This document shows, piece by piece, positions 1-7,109 of a stretch of 8,967 nucleotides of DNA; the stretch's first letter is position 1, and the number at the start of each line of letters is the position of its first letter. Below the pieces are notes generated by a model. The model made no database searches. It was not told where the DNA came from and worked only from the letters and a program-made list of their open reading frames with translations. The DNA is from Candidatus Poseidoniia archaeon. Lineage in GTDB: Archaea; Thermoplasmatota; Poseidoniia; MGIII; CG-Epi1. The stretch lies in the NCBI GenBank assembly GCA_029941645.1, contig JAPYSZ010000006.1, forward strand, positions 20,930 to 29,896, written 5' to 3'. The position numbers and the translations under genes are program-made.

Positions 1-420
1 GATATCAGCACTCGACCTTCAACTATGTATGATTATATTTTCATAATATTAACTGCGGCAGGTTTTGGATTGGTAGTGTTTGGTTTTGTGAGGTCAAGAC
101 AACAACCAGTGGCACCTCCTCAGGATGATTGGGGCCTTCCAGCAGCACCACCACCGGCAATGGCTCCTGCACCTGTAGCCCCGGCACCTCCTGCGGTACC
201 ACCACCCCAAGTCCCCTCTAGTAATTCTCAAATCAATCCCGATGTTACAGGGATGTCTTTTTCGGCAGTACAACCTGCATCAATGACTATCACGGTTCCA
301 CCTGGTGTTGTTCCAGGTCAAGTTTTAACAGTCACAATGCCTAGTGGACAAGTTGTCAATGTTCAAGTTCCTCCTGGCTGTGCACCAGGTTCTCAATTCA
401 CAATATCGGTGACACAATGA
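1..420 (+). CDS. C-terminal part of a single-pass membrane protein with Pro/Ala-rich linker and VPPG-type module (5' partial)
   Basis: I do not recognise a named family. The frame is open from base 1 (reading DISTRPST before the Met), so the gene probably starts upstream; an ATG at 25 would give a 131-residue protein. No ribosome site precedes that ATG, whereas several downstream genes have one. Numbering from that Met: a membrane helix at about 4-23 is followed by RSRQQ, a positive stop-transfer pattern implying an outside N-terminus and a cytoplasmic C-terminus. Then come a Pro/Ala-rich linker (about 28-64) and a C-terminal module (88-131) with VPPG at 91-94 and 115-118. This fits the anchor and cytoplasmic tail of a larger surface protein. 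It overlaps the next gene by 4 bases (ATGA), suggesting translational coupling. Its role is unknown; the module may mediate protein binding, which is inference only. Confidence 0.7.
   Translation, partial: DISTRPSTMYDYIFIILTAAGFGLVVFGFVRSRQQPVAPPQDDWGLPAAPPPAMAPAPVAPAPPAVPPPQVPSSNSQINPDVTGMSFSAVQPASMTITVPPGVVPGQVLTVTMPSGQVVNVQVPPGCAPGSQFTISVTQ
286..417 (+). repeat. Two-copy VPPG protein repeat
   Basis: Within the first gene, two similar units are encoded back to back. The first runs TITVPPGVVPGQVLTVTM and the second VNVQVPPGCAPGSQFTISV. Both share beta-like alternation, the VPPG core, a PG three residues later and a following hydrophobic strand, and they are separated by a short PSGQ turn. 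From recall, similar modules occur in protist proteins and in some planktonic archaea. The copies have diverged at DNA level, so this is a protein-level repeat rather than a recent duplication. Confidence 0.6.
408..412 (+). promoter_or_regulatory. Ribosome binding site (GGTGA) for the binding-protein gene
   Basis: GGTGA lies 4 bases before the ATG at 417, inside the end of the previous gene. It matches part of the anti-Shine-Dalgarno complement GGAGGTGA and supports this start in the ATGA overlap. Confidence 0.5.
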
Positions 421-2768
421 AAAAAAGATTTGGAAAATTTAGCTCGCTGGCCATTGCAGGCCTACTCCTGTTCACAGGTTGTCTCGATCTTTTTGGTTCA
501 GGCGACGTTATTGGAAGTAATTATAATCCAAGTGCAGTTGTAACTGTAGTTTCAGGTGTGAGAGTTGTTGACTTGGGTGACCCAGTTCAACTTGACGCTT
601 CAGATTCAACTGATGAGGATGGAACTATATCTTCATACAGTTGGGATTTTGGTGATGGAGAAACAGGAAATGGTAAAAATATATTCCATACATATCAAAA
701 TCCAGGAGATTATATTGTATCTTTATCAGTTACAGACAATGATGGTGCTGTTGGTAACAATGATCGCAGATTAACTTACATTACAGTTTTACATGGAACA
801 GTTAATGAAGGATCAGGTTTACCACATGCTATAATTACAGTAAAATCTTCAGTAGTGGCTCCAGGTTCAATCGTTGATTTTAATGGTGCAGGTTCTTGGG
901 CTTGGGTTGATGGTTCTCCTTCAACATCAGATATAACAGGATGGTTATGGGACTTTGATAATGGTGAAACGGATTCTGGAGTTGAGATTTCACAAAAATT
1001 TGGTTCGTCAGGTGGATTTTCTAGTCTTACATCATTAGGAAGTTACTGTGTAGAATTAACAGTCACAGGATCAAATAATATGGCAGATACCGTTTATCGT
1101 ACAATAAGGGTCGTATCTGAAGAATCTTCAGGTACAGAATCGCCTAATCCTAAAGTTTACACTTCAGTTTCAATTGGAGACCCCGTAAGTCTTGATCCTG
1201 CAGAAGCTTACGACACAGCTAGTGGTGCAATTCTGACAAATACATACGAAACTTTAGTCTTTTATGATCGTGGAAGAACAGATAACTTAATACCGGTATT
1301 AGCAGAAGAAGTACCTACTGTCGCAAATGGAGGAATATCTCCAGATGGTATGACCTACACTTTCAAAATTAGGCAAGGTGTCACATTTCATGATGGCTCA
1401 GAATTAACTGGTGAAGATGTTGTTTTCTCATTAAATAGAATGATAATTATGGATCTTGCAGCAGGTCCTTCTTGGATGTATACTGAAGTTTTAGATAATA
1501 CTGATGAAGATGGTGATGGAATTGCAGATAGTATCGTACAAATTGATCAGTACACCGTACAATTTACTCTTAGAGAACCCGCACCTCGATTCTTACCTAT
1601 AATGGCCTACAATGGTGGTTCTATATTGTCTAAATCTTGGGTTTCTAGCAAAGGATGTTCTTATCCTAGTCCTGGCGTTGAGTGTACAGGAATACAGAAG
1701 GAAGTTATGGGGACAGGCCCATATCAGATGAATGAAGATTATGGTGGGAAATGGGTACCAGAACAATATGTATTGATGCAATATTATCCAGAATACTGGA
1801 GAGGTTGGTCTGATGGTCAGAGGCAAGCTACAGGAATAACGGTTACAGGATTTATTGAAACTGTTTTGCTAAAAAAGAATAATGACCAATCAGCTAGAAT
1901 TCTCGAATTTAGATCAGGTAATGCAGATTCAGTTTACATTGAGCCTAATTATCGTGAGGATGTTCTAACCTATGGTGATTATAATTACGAAGCTAATTTA
2001 CCATCTCTTAGCATGGGTTTTATTGGTTTCAATCATAATATTTCTAATTACGAAGATACAGCTCCTTCTAAAGATTTCTTTACTAGTGAAGATATTCGCA
2101 AGGGATTCTGCTATTCATTTGATTATGATTCCTACATAAATAATATCCTTGATGGATGGGGGAAGCAACCGACAGGACCGATTCCTGATGGATTACTTGG
2201 TTATGATCCAAACGGTCCACAATATAGTTATAATCCTAGTATGGCCCAGTCTCATTTTGAAGCTGCAGGAGTTTGGGATGATGGTTTCACTATAACTGCT
2301 TATTACAATTTAGGAAATGATGTAAGATTGAATGCATTATTATTATTGGAAAATGCCTTAGAAGAAATGAATCCTAAGTTTAATGTTGAAGTTCAAGGGC
2401 TTGAATGGCCTACTTATTTGGATAAGTTAAGGGCGAATGAGTTACCACTTTTCTTTTTAGGTTGGGCGCCAGATTATGCCGATCCTCATAATTATGCACA
2501 CCCCTTCTTACATGGGGAAGGACACTTTGCACATTATCTTGGATTCCAGTATGATGATATAGATGAACTGATAACGGAGGCTGCTTCAGAATCAGATGAA
2601 TCGATAAGGCAAAGTTTGTATTATGATTTAGCAGATTTGGAGCATGATAAAGCATTGTACATTTGGTCTTCACAAAGTATAGGTTATAAAATTTGGAGAG
2701 AGTGGGTTAATGGCTGGTATCACAATATGATGCATGGCACTCTTTTCTACACTTTGAGTAAGAGTTAG
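417..2768 (+). CDS. PKD-domain peptide/solute-binding lipoprotein of an ABC importer (SBP family 5, DppA/OppA-like)
   Basis: This is the extracellular substrate receptor of the importer encoded downstream. The 783-residue protein begins with a signal peptide (MKKR, then a hydrophobic stretch at 11-20) ending in a lipobox-like FTGC, with Cys22 as likely lipid anchor. A clear PKD domain spans about 38-125 (WDFGDG at 76-81, HTY at 91-93). A second, more divergent PKD-like domain spans about 136-233 (WDFDNGE at 178-184). The family-5 binding domain fills about 245-783, with typical segments at 291-342 (SPDG, then GVTFHDG, then the EDVVFSLNR region) and GTGPY at 432-436. The usual length is about 500-600 residues; the PKD pair accounts for the excess. 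An acidic Dx-rich loop (360-372) and a Cys pair (414, 423, possible disulfide) lie in the binding domain. The family binds oligopeptides, dipeptides, nickel or sugars; peptide is the default guess. Confidence 0.9.
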   Translation: MKKRFGKFSSLAIAGLLLFTGCLDLFGSGDVIGSNYNPSAVVTVVSGVRVVDLGDPVQLDASDSTDEDGTISSYSWDFGDGETGNGKNIFHTYQNPGDYIVSLSVTDNDGAVGNNDRRLTYITVLHGTVNEGSGLPHAIITVKSSVVAPGSIVDFNGAGSWAWVDGSPSTSDITGWLWDFDNGETDSGVEISQKFGSSGGFSSLTSLGSYCVELTVTGSNNMADTVYRTIRVVSEESSGTESPNPKVYTSVSIGDPVSLDPAEAYDTASGAILTNTYETLVFYDRGRTDNLIPVLAEEVPTVANGGISPDGMTYTFKIRQGVTFHDGSELTGEDVVFSLNRMIIMDLAAGPSWMYTEVLDNTDEDGDGIADSIVQIDQYTVQFTLREPAPRFLPIMAYNGGSILSKSWVSSKGCSYPSPGVECTGIQKEVMGTGPYQMNEDYGGKWVPEQYVLMQYYPEYWRGWSDGQRQATGITVTGFIETVLLKKNNDQSARILEFRSGNADSVYIEPNYREDVLTYGDYNYEANLPSLSMGFIGFNHNISNYEDTAPSKDFFTSEDIRKGFCYSFDYDSYINNILDGWGKQPTGPIPDGLLGYDPNGPQYSYNPSMAQSHFEAAGVWDDGFTITAYYNLGNDVRLNALLLLENALEEMNPKFNVEVQGLEWPTYLDKLRANELPLFFLGWAPDYADPHNYAHPFLHGEGHFAHYLGFQYDDIDELITEAASESDESIRQSLYYDLADLEHDKALYIWSSQSIGYKIWREWVNGWYHNMMHGTLFYTLSKS
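1494..1532 (+). other. Acidic, calcium-loop-like insertion in the binding protein
   Basis: Residues 360-372 read DNTDEDGDGIADS, the DxDxDG pattern of EF-hand-like or thrombospondin type-3 calcium loops. It sits in the N-terminal third of the substrate-binding domain. Calcium binding is inferred from the motif alone; it could be just an acidic surface turn. Confidence 0.4.
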
Positions 2769-2771
2769 ACG

Positions 2772-2779
2772 TTTATCTT
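2772..2779 (+). promoter_or_regulatory. Possible archaeal TATA box before the permease gene
   Basis: TTTATCTT lies in the 25-base gap after the binding-protein stop. Its centre is about 27 bases before the GTG at 2803, the spacing expected for a leaderless archaeal transcript starting at that codon. No ribosome site is visible before either candidate start. The upstream BRE is not convincing and the match is short, so this is weak. Confidence 0.22.
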
Positions 2780-2793
2780 AAGTAAAACATCCC

Positions 2794-5052
2794 TTGCAAG
2801 CAGTGAAGCTTTGGATTTATGTTCTTAGGCGCTTAGCACTGACCATACCGGTATTGTTAGGTGTAACTATCATTACTTTTTGCTTATCATATGGTATGGG
2901 TGATCCTTTAGCTCCATATGTTACTGAAAAGACGACACCTGAACAATATGAAATATTAGAAGAAAAACTTGGTGTCAATGATCCAATTCAAGTGCAATAT
3001 GTCACTTATTTGAGGAACGTAATAACTTTTGATTGGGGATATTCTAAAGTTATCAATCAGGATGTTTCCGAGGCACTGAGAGATAAGTTTGCGGCGACAT
3101 TAGAATTATCAATTTTAGCATTTATTGTTGCGGTGGGAACGGCAATTCCCTTAGGTATTTTCTCTTCAATTCGTCAGAATCGTTGGGAAGATCATAGCAT
3201 TCGATTGTTTGCATTAGCAGGTTCAGCTATTCCTATTTTTTGGTTTGCATTATTTTTACAATATTTTTTTACGATTAATTTTCCTGATTGGGAAATAGTT
3301 GGACGCAGAGATATTTTATTTTGGGAGATTACAGATCCTATAGAGATTAAAACAAATTTTCTCTTGATTGATGCAATAGCGGCAGGTTCATGGCCACATT
3401 TTTTAGATGCATTGAAACATCTGATTCTTCCAGCTACAGTTCTAGCTTATGGTTCTATGGCTACAATTATCAGATTAATGAGAGGAAACATGCTTGATGT
3501 TCTGGGTCAGGATTACATAAGAACAGCAAAATCTAAAGGTTTGACTGAGAACCAAGTCACTTACAAACATGGAGCTCCTAATGCTATGATTCCTACTGTG
3601 ACACTGTTAGGAATGGGTTTTGCAGGGTTAATCAATGGTTCAGTTTTAACTGAAACAATTTTCACTTGGCCGGGGTTGGGCGCTTGGGCCATTACAGCTA
3701 TGAGAAGCTTGGATGTTTCTGCAATTTTAGCTTATACATTGTTCTCAGCTTTTCTTTACATTATTGCTAATCTTATTGTTGATATTCTTTATGCATTTTT
3801 AGATCCTCGAGTTGAGTTAGGAGGCCATTCAAGCATAGCTGAAATGTTGGTTGTTTCTCTTTCTATATTGATGCTTCTTGTAACTTTTCTAAGTATTAAT
3901 GTTGCAGTTTGGTTTGGTTTATTGATACTGATATCTTTAATATTTCTTGGTTCAGTTGCAATTGGAAAGCGGTTATGGGAAAATCCTGATGATTTGTGGA
4001 TAGTGTTTTTATTTTCTGGTACTTTATTTGTAGTTTTGTCTATTCTATCAGGATTCTTCATGACTATAATTTACGTTTCAACTTTTGTTTATATTTTGTA
4101 TCTTGGATATAGTTGGAAGGATGTTAAGGAGGGTTTAGCTCCAAAGTTTGATGAATTTAAGAGAGCAGTTTACCAAATAAAAAGAAATCCATTGACGATA
4201 TTAGGATTATTCCTAGTTTTGTCTTTACTATCTATTGCTATATTTGCGCCATGGCTTGCTCCACCTTCTGAAACTCAAAGAGATCCAATGAGAATGGAAG
4301 AGCATTTTGAATTTAATTACAATCATCAACCACCTTGTTATTTCTCATGTACTGCTGAATCTGGTGAGGAAGATGGTTATATTTTGGGAAGTACAGACAG
4401 AGGTTACGATATTTATTATGGAATTGTTTGGGGTAGCCGTACTTCATTAGATGTTGCAGTTAAGGTTGTATTTACAGGTACATTTATTGCAGTAGTAATC
4501 GGAGCTGTATCTGGTTATTACGGAGGAAGAGTAGATGATATAGTAATGAGAATTACAGACGTTTTCATTGCAATACCAGGTTTAGTTTTAGCGCTGGCTA
4601 TTATCGCAGTGACTGGTGATAATTCTATTGAGATGTTGATGTATTCTTTGATTATAGTTTGGTGGCCTGGTTTTACAAGAGTAATTAGGGCTGAGGCCTT
4701 GAGAATTAGAAAATTACCTTATATTGAGGCTGCAAAAGCTGCAGGAGCAAGTGATTTTCGAATTATATTCAAGCATGTTCTTCCGAATTGTATAACGTCA
4801 ATAATAGTAATTGCAACGATGGATATGGGAGGCATTGTCCTTTCTTTAGCAGCCCTTGGTTTTCTTGGATTTGGAGGGGGTGCGGATCTTGCTGAATGGG
4901 GTAAACTTGTTTCTTTTGGACAGGATGACATTTTGAAAGGGGAATGGTGGAGTTTCTTTTTCCCAGGACTAGCTGTAGCGCTTTGGGCTTTAGGCTTTTA
5001 TTTGTTAGGAGATGGTGTGAGAGATATTCTTGACCCAAAACAGAGGAATTAA
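2794..5052 (+). CDS. Fused DppB-DppC permease of a peptide/nickel-type ABC importer with extra transmembrane linker
   Basis: This 752-residue membrane protein carries both permease subunits in one chain. The DppB-like half is about 1-343: an N-terminal helix after LRR, a large outer loop, and the coupling EAA loop near 240-267 (DYIRTAKSKG, then KHGAPNA). The DppC-like half is about 452-750: QIKRNPLTILG before its first helix, an outer loop with LGSTDRGYD at 531-539, and a strong EAA loop at 642-665 (PYIEAAKAAG, then KHVLPN). Between them, residues about 346-440 hold roughly four hydrophobic helices not normal for either subunit. Cys515 and Cys519 lie in the DppC-like outer loop. Normal DppB and DppC are separate proteins of about 300-340 residues. 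The start is uncertain: TTG at 2794 gives the longest frame, and GTG at 2803 gives a more DppB-like N-terminus. The stop abuts the next ATG. Confidence 0.9.
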   Translation: MQAVKLWIYVLRRLALTIPVLLGVTIITFCLSYGMGDPLAPYVTEKTTPEQYEILEEKLGVNDPIQVQYVTYLRNVITFDWGYSKVINQDVSEALRDKFAATLELSILAFIVAVGTAIPLGIFSSIRQNRWEDHSIRLFALAGSAIPIFWFALFLQYFFTINFPDWEIVGRRDILFWEITDPIEIKTNFLLIDAIAAGSWPHFLDALKHLILPATVLAYGSMATIIRLMRGNMLDVLGQDYIRTAKSKGLTENQVTYKHGAPNAMIPTVTLLGMGFAGLINGSVLTETIFTWPGLGAWAITAMRSLDVSAILAYTLFSAFLYIIANLIVDILYAFLDPRVELGGHSSIAEMLVVSLSILMLLVTFLSINVAVWFGLLILISLIFLGSVAIGKRLWENPDDLWIVFLFSGTLFVVLSILSGFFMTIIYVSTFVYILYLGYSWKDVKEGLAPKFDEFKRAVYQIKRNPLTILGLFLVLSLLSIAIFAPWLAPPSETQRDPMRMEEHFEFNYNHQPPCYFSCTAESGEEDGYILGSTDRGYDIYYGIVWGSRTSLDVAVKVVFTGTFIAVVIGAVSGYYGGRVDDIVMRITDVFIAIPGLVLALAIIAVTGDNSIEMLMYSLIIVWWPGFTRVIRAEALRIRKLPYIEAAKAAGASDFRIIFKHVLPNCITSIIVIATMDMGGIVLSLAALGFLGFGGGADLAEWGKLVSFGQDDILKGEWWSFFFPGLAVALWALGFYLLGDGVRDILDPKQRN
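3829..4113 (+). other. Extra four-helix membrane linker between the DppB-like and DppC-like halves
   Basis: Residues 346-440 of the fused permease contain about four hydrophobic stretches (near 351-368, 370-391, 401-419 and 420-439). A short charged loop, GKRLWENPDD, separates the second from the third. An even number of crossings would keep both the end of the DppB half and the start of the DppC half in the cytoplasm, as in the separate subunits. I do not recognise a family for this segment. Confidence 0.65.
5043..5047 (+). promoter_or_regulatory. Ribosome binding site (GAGGA) for the DppD-like gene
   Basis: GAGGA ends 5 bases before the ATG at 5053, within the last codons of the permease gene. 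It supports this start and coupled translation. Confidence 0.5.
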
Positions 5053-6084
5053 ATGTTAGAAATAAAAGATTTGAAAACAAATTTCAATACTTATGATGGT
5101 GTTGTGAAGGCTCTAGATGGGGTAAATTTATCTATTAAAGATGGAGAAATTTTTGGTTTAGTAGGTGAAACAGGAAGTGGCAAGTCAGTAACTGCTTATT
5201 CAGTTCTTAAGTTACTTCCCAAAACAGCAGAAATAGTTGCTGGAAAGATTATTCTGAATGGAGAAGATATAACTGATGCTACTGAAGATAGGTTAAGGCA
5301 AATACGAGGAGGGGAAATAGGCATAATTTTCCAGGATCCTTTATCTGCATTAAATCCTGTAATGACAGTAAATGAGCAAGTTGGTGAAATTCTAGTTCTT
5401 CATCAAGATGCTGAAATTAATAAATTGGCATATGAAAAAGAGATACCAGTTTACAAGAGTGAGAAATGGAAGAGTTCTCCTGGTGTTGAATTTACTATTA
5501 TGGCCATCTGCATTTCATTTATTTCTCTTTTTACGATGATTGGACAATTTACTTTTGGTTTACCTTTCTTATTTGTGATTGGAATAATGTTTCTGAGAGA
5601 CTATTTACAGAAAGAGGTTCCTGAATCAGCCCTTGATTTAATGGTTATAGAGGCATTATCTAGAGTGAAATTACCCAATCCTAAGCAAATTGCTAGCTCA
5701 TATCCACATGAATTGAGTGGAGGCATGCAACAAAGAGTCATGATCGCTATGGCCTTAGCTGGAAAAGCAAAAATGCTCATTGCAGATGAACCAACCACTG
5801 CCTTAGATGTTACGATTCAAGCACAAATACTTCAATTGATTAAAGATATTCAAAAAGAAGAAAATATGTCTGTTCTTTTGATTACACATGATTTAGGTGT
5901 TGTTGCTGAAACATGTGAAAAGGTTGCAGTCATGTATAAAGGTAAAATCGTTGAAGAAGCTTCAGTAGATCAAATATTTACAAATCCTCAGCATGAATAT
6001 ACTAAGGCATTATTGAATGCGATACCAAAAGGCGGTAAAGAAAGGTTGAAAGTACCAGAAATAGGAGAAGCAGGAGCAATATGA
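5053..6084 (+). CDS. DppD-like ABC ATPase with an inserted hydrophobic hairpin
   Basis: One of the two ATPases that power the fused permease. All nucleotide-binding motifs are intact in the 343-residue protein: Walker A GETGSGKS (38-45), Q-loop Gln94 in FQDP, signature LSGGMQQ (221-227), Walker B MLIADEP (241-247), D-loop TALD (249-252) and switch His279. Between the Q-loop and signature, where the helical subdomain lies, there is an extra segment of roughly 117-190. It has a Lys-rich approach (KSEKWK) and two hydrophobic stretches at about 147-184. Normal sequence resumes before PHELSGG. The C-terminus ends soon after NPQHEYTKALLNAIP and lacks the cysteine-rich oligopeptide-transporter extension often found in DppD/OppD. 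The start is set by a GAGGA ribosome site and abutment with the permease stop; the end overlaps the next gene by 4 bases. ATPase assignment is firm; exact substrate is not. Confidence 0.93.
   Translation: MLEIKDLKTNFNTYDGVVKALDGVNLSIKDGEIFGLVGETGSGKSVTAYSVLKLLPKTAEIVAGKIILNGEDITDATEDRLRQIRGGEIGIIFQDPLSALNPVMTVNEQVGEILVLHQDAEINKLAYEKEIPVYKSEKWKSSPGVEFTIMAICISFISLFTMIGQFTFGLPFLFVIGIMFLRDYLQKEVPESALDLMVIEALSRVKLPNPKQIASSYPHELSGGMQQRVMIAMALAGKAKMLIADEPTTALDVTIQAQILQLIKDIQKEENMSVLLITHDLGVVAETCEKVAVMYKGKIVEEASVDQIFTNPQHEYTKALLNAIPKGGKERLKVPEIGEAGAI
5488..5604 (+). other. Transmembrane-like hairpin inside the DppD-like ATPase
   Basis: Residues about 146-184 form two hydrophobic stretches, one starting at FTIMAICISF and one at LPFLFVIGIMF, separated by a short GQFTFG turn. 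The flanks are charged (KSEKWK before, RDYLQKE after), which would leave both ends in the cytoplasm if the pair crosses the membrane as a hairpin. The reading frame stays open and family-typical sequence returns afterwards, so this is not an obvious frameshift. Confidence 0.65.
6072..6076 (+). promoter_or_regulatory. Ribosome binding site (AGGAG) for the DppF-like gene
   Basis: AGGAG ends 4 bases before the ATG at 6081, inside the end of the DppD-like gene. A second AGGAG lies at 6063-6067. The site supports the start in the ATGA overlap. Confidence 0.55.
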
Positions 6085-7109
6085 GTAATAAGGCAGTTAT
6101 TTCAATAAAAGATTTGAAAAAACATTTCCCTGTAAAGAATGTTTGGGGAACTGATATTGCATTGGTCAAAGCTTTAGATGGCGTGGATTTGAAAATTGAA
6201 TCTGGAAAGACTTTTGGTATTGTAGGTGAAAGTGGATGCGGTAAGACAACTTTGATGCGTACATTACTAAGATTAGTAGAACCAACTTCAGGGTCTGTAG
6301 TTTTGTCAGAAGAACTTACTAGAGGACAATTTTCGTGTAACAATTTAGAAGATTTAACAAGTGATGAACTGCGTAGATTCCGCCGTCAAATCGGGGTTGT
6401 TTTTCAAGACCCTATGGGTGCTTTGAACCCTCGCATGTTAATCAAAGATATTGTGAGTGAGCCATTGGTAATACATGGAAAAACAGATAATACACGTGAA
6501 AGAGTTATTGAATTATTGAAAAATGTGGGACTTGGAGAAGAGCATCGGTATAGATATCCTCATGAATTTTCAGGAGGCCAAAGGCAGAGAATAGTAATCG
6601 CTAGGGCACTTGCTTTAGAGCCAAAAATATTAGTCTTAGATGAACCAACTTCGGCTTTAGATGTTTCAGTTCAAGCTCAAATTCTTAATTTATTAAATGA
6701 TTTACAGAGGAAATATGACTTAACATATATTTTCATTTCACATGATTTGTCAGTCATAGAATACATGTGTGATCGTTTAGCAGTTATGTATTTGGGAAAA
6801 GTCGTTGAGGAAGCAGATACTGAAGAATTATTTTCTAATCCTCAACATCCTTACACTAAAGCATTATTATCTGCAACTCCTAATTTTGAAAAAGATAAAG
6901 AAAAGATTATGATTCTTGGAGATGTACCCAGCCCGATAACATATTTGGATGAATCGGAGGTTAAATTGGCTACTGAGATGACAGACCAAGAACGCTTAGA
7001 AATTAAAGCTATAGAAGGAAAAGGTATTGATTACATTGTTAGGTCAAGTCTTAACGAGGTATTTCCATTGAAAAAAATAGCAAATGAGCATTATGCGCGA
7101 GTGAAATAA
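6081..7109 (+). CDS. DppF/OppF-like ABC ATPase with non-standard C-terminal tail
   Basis: The second ATPase of the importer, expected to pair with the DppD-like protein under the fused permease. The 342-residue chain has Walker A GESGCGKT (49-56), Q-loop Gln109 in VFQDPMGALNPR, signature FSGGQRQR (163-170), Walker B ILVLDEP (183-189), D-loop SALD (191-194) and switch His221. No insertion like that of its partner is present. The family-typical NPQHPYTKALLSATP (253-267) and GDVPSP (280-285) are followed by an unusual charged tail of about 57 residues with no cysteine. In most DppF/OppF proteins a CRFHPRCPYA-type segment stands there. The gene overlaps its neighbour upstream by 4 bases and its stop abuts the exporter ATG. 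ALDGV before the Walker A motif is shared with the DppD-like protein, as expected of paralogues. Confidence 0.93.
   Translation: MSNKAVISIKDLKKHFPVKNVWGTDIALVKALDGVDLKIESGKTFGIVGESGCGKTTLMRTLLRLVEPTSGSVVLSEELTRGQFSCNNLEDLTSDELRRFRRQIGVVFQDPMGALNPRMLIKDIVSEPLVIHGKTDNTRERVIELLKNVGLGEEHRYRYPHEFSGGQRQRIVIARALALEPKILVLDEPTSALDVSVQAQILNLLNDLQRKYDLTYIFISHDLSVIEYMCDRLAVMYLGKVVEEADTEELFSNPQHPYTKALLSATPNFEKDKEKIMILGDVPSPITYLDESEVKLATEMTDQERLEIKAIEGKGIDYIVRSSLNEVFPLKKIANEHYARVK

Noticed and set aside
565..774. Alternative + strand frame inside the PKD region
   Set aside because: It is out of frame with the clear PKD motifs and has no features of its own.
4719..5080. Overlapping antisense open frames across the end of the permease gene
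   Set aside because: They lie opposite strongly conserved permease sequence, match no family I know and have no initiation signal; they are shadows.
5401..5622. Frameshift or chimeric junction as explanation of the odd segment in the DppD-like gene
   Set aside because: The frame stays open, flanking family motifs are in register and base composition does not change by eye; a read-level check would still be decisive.
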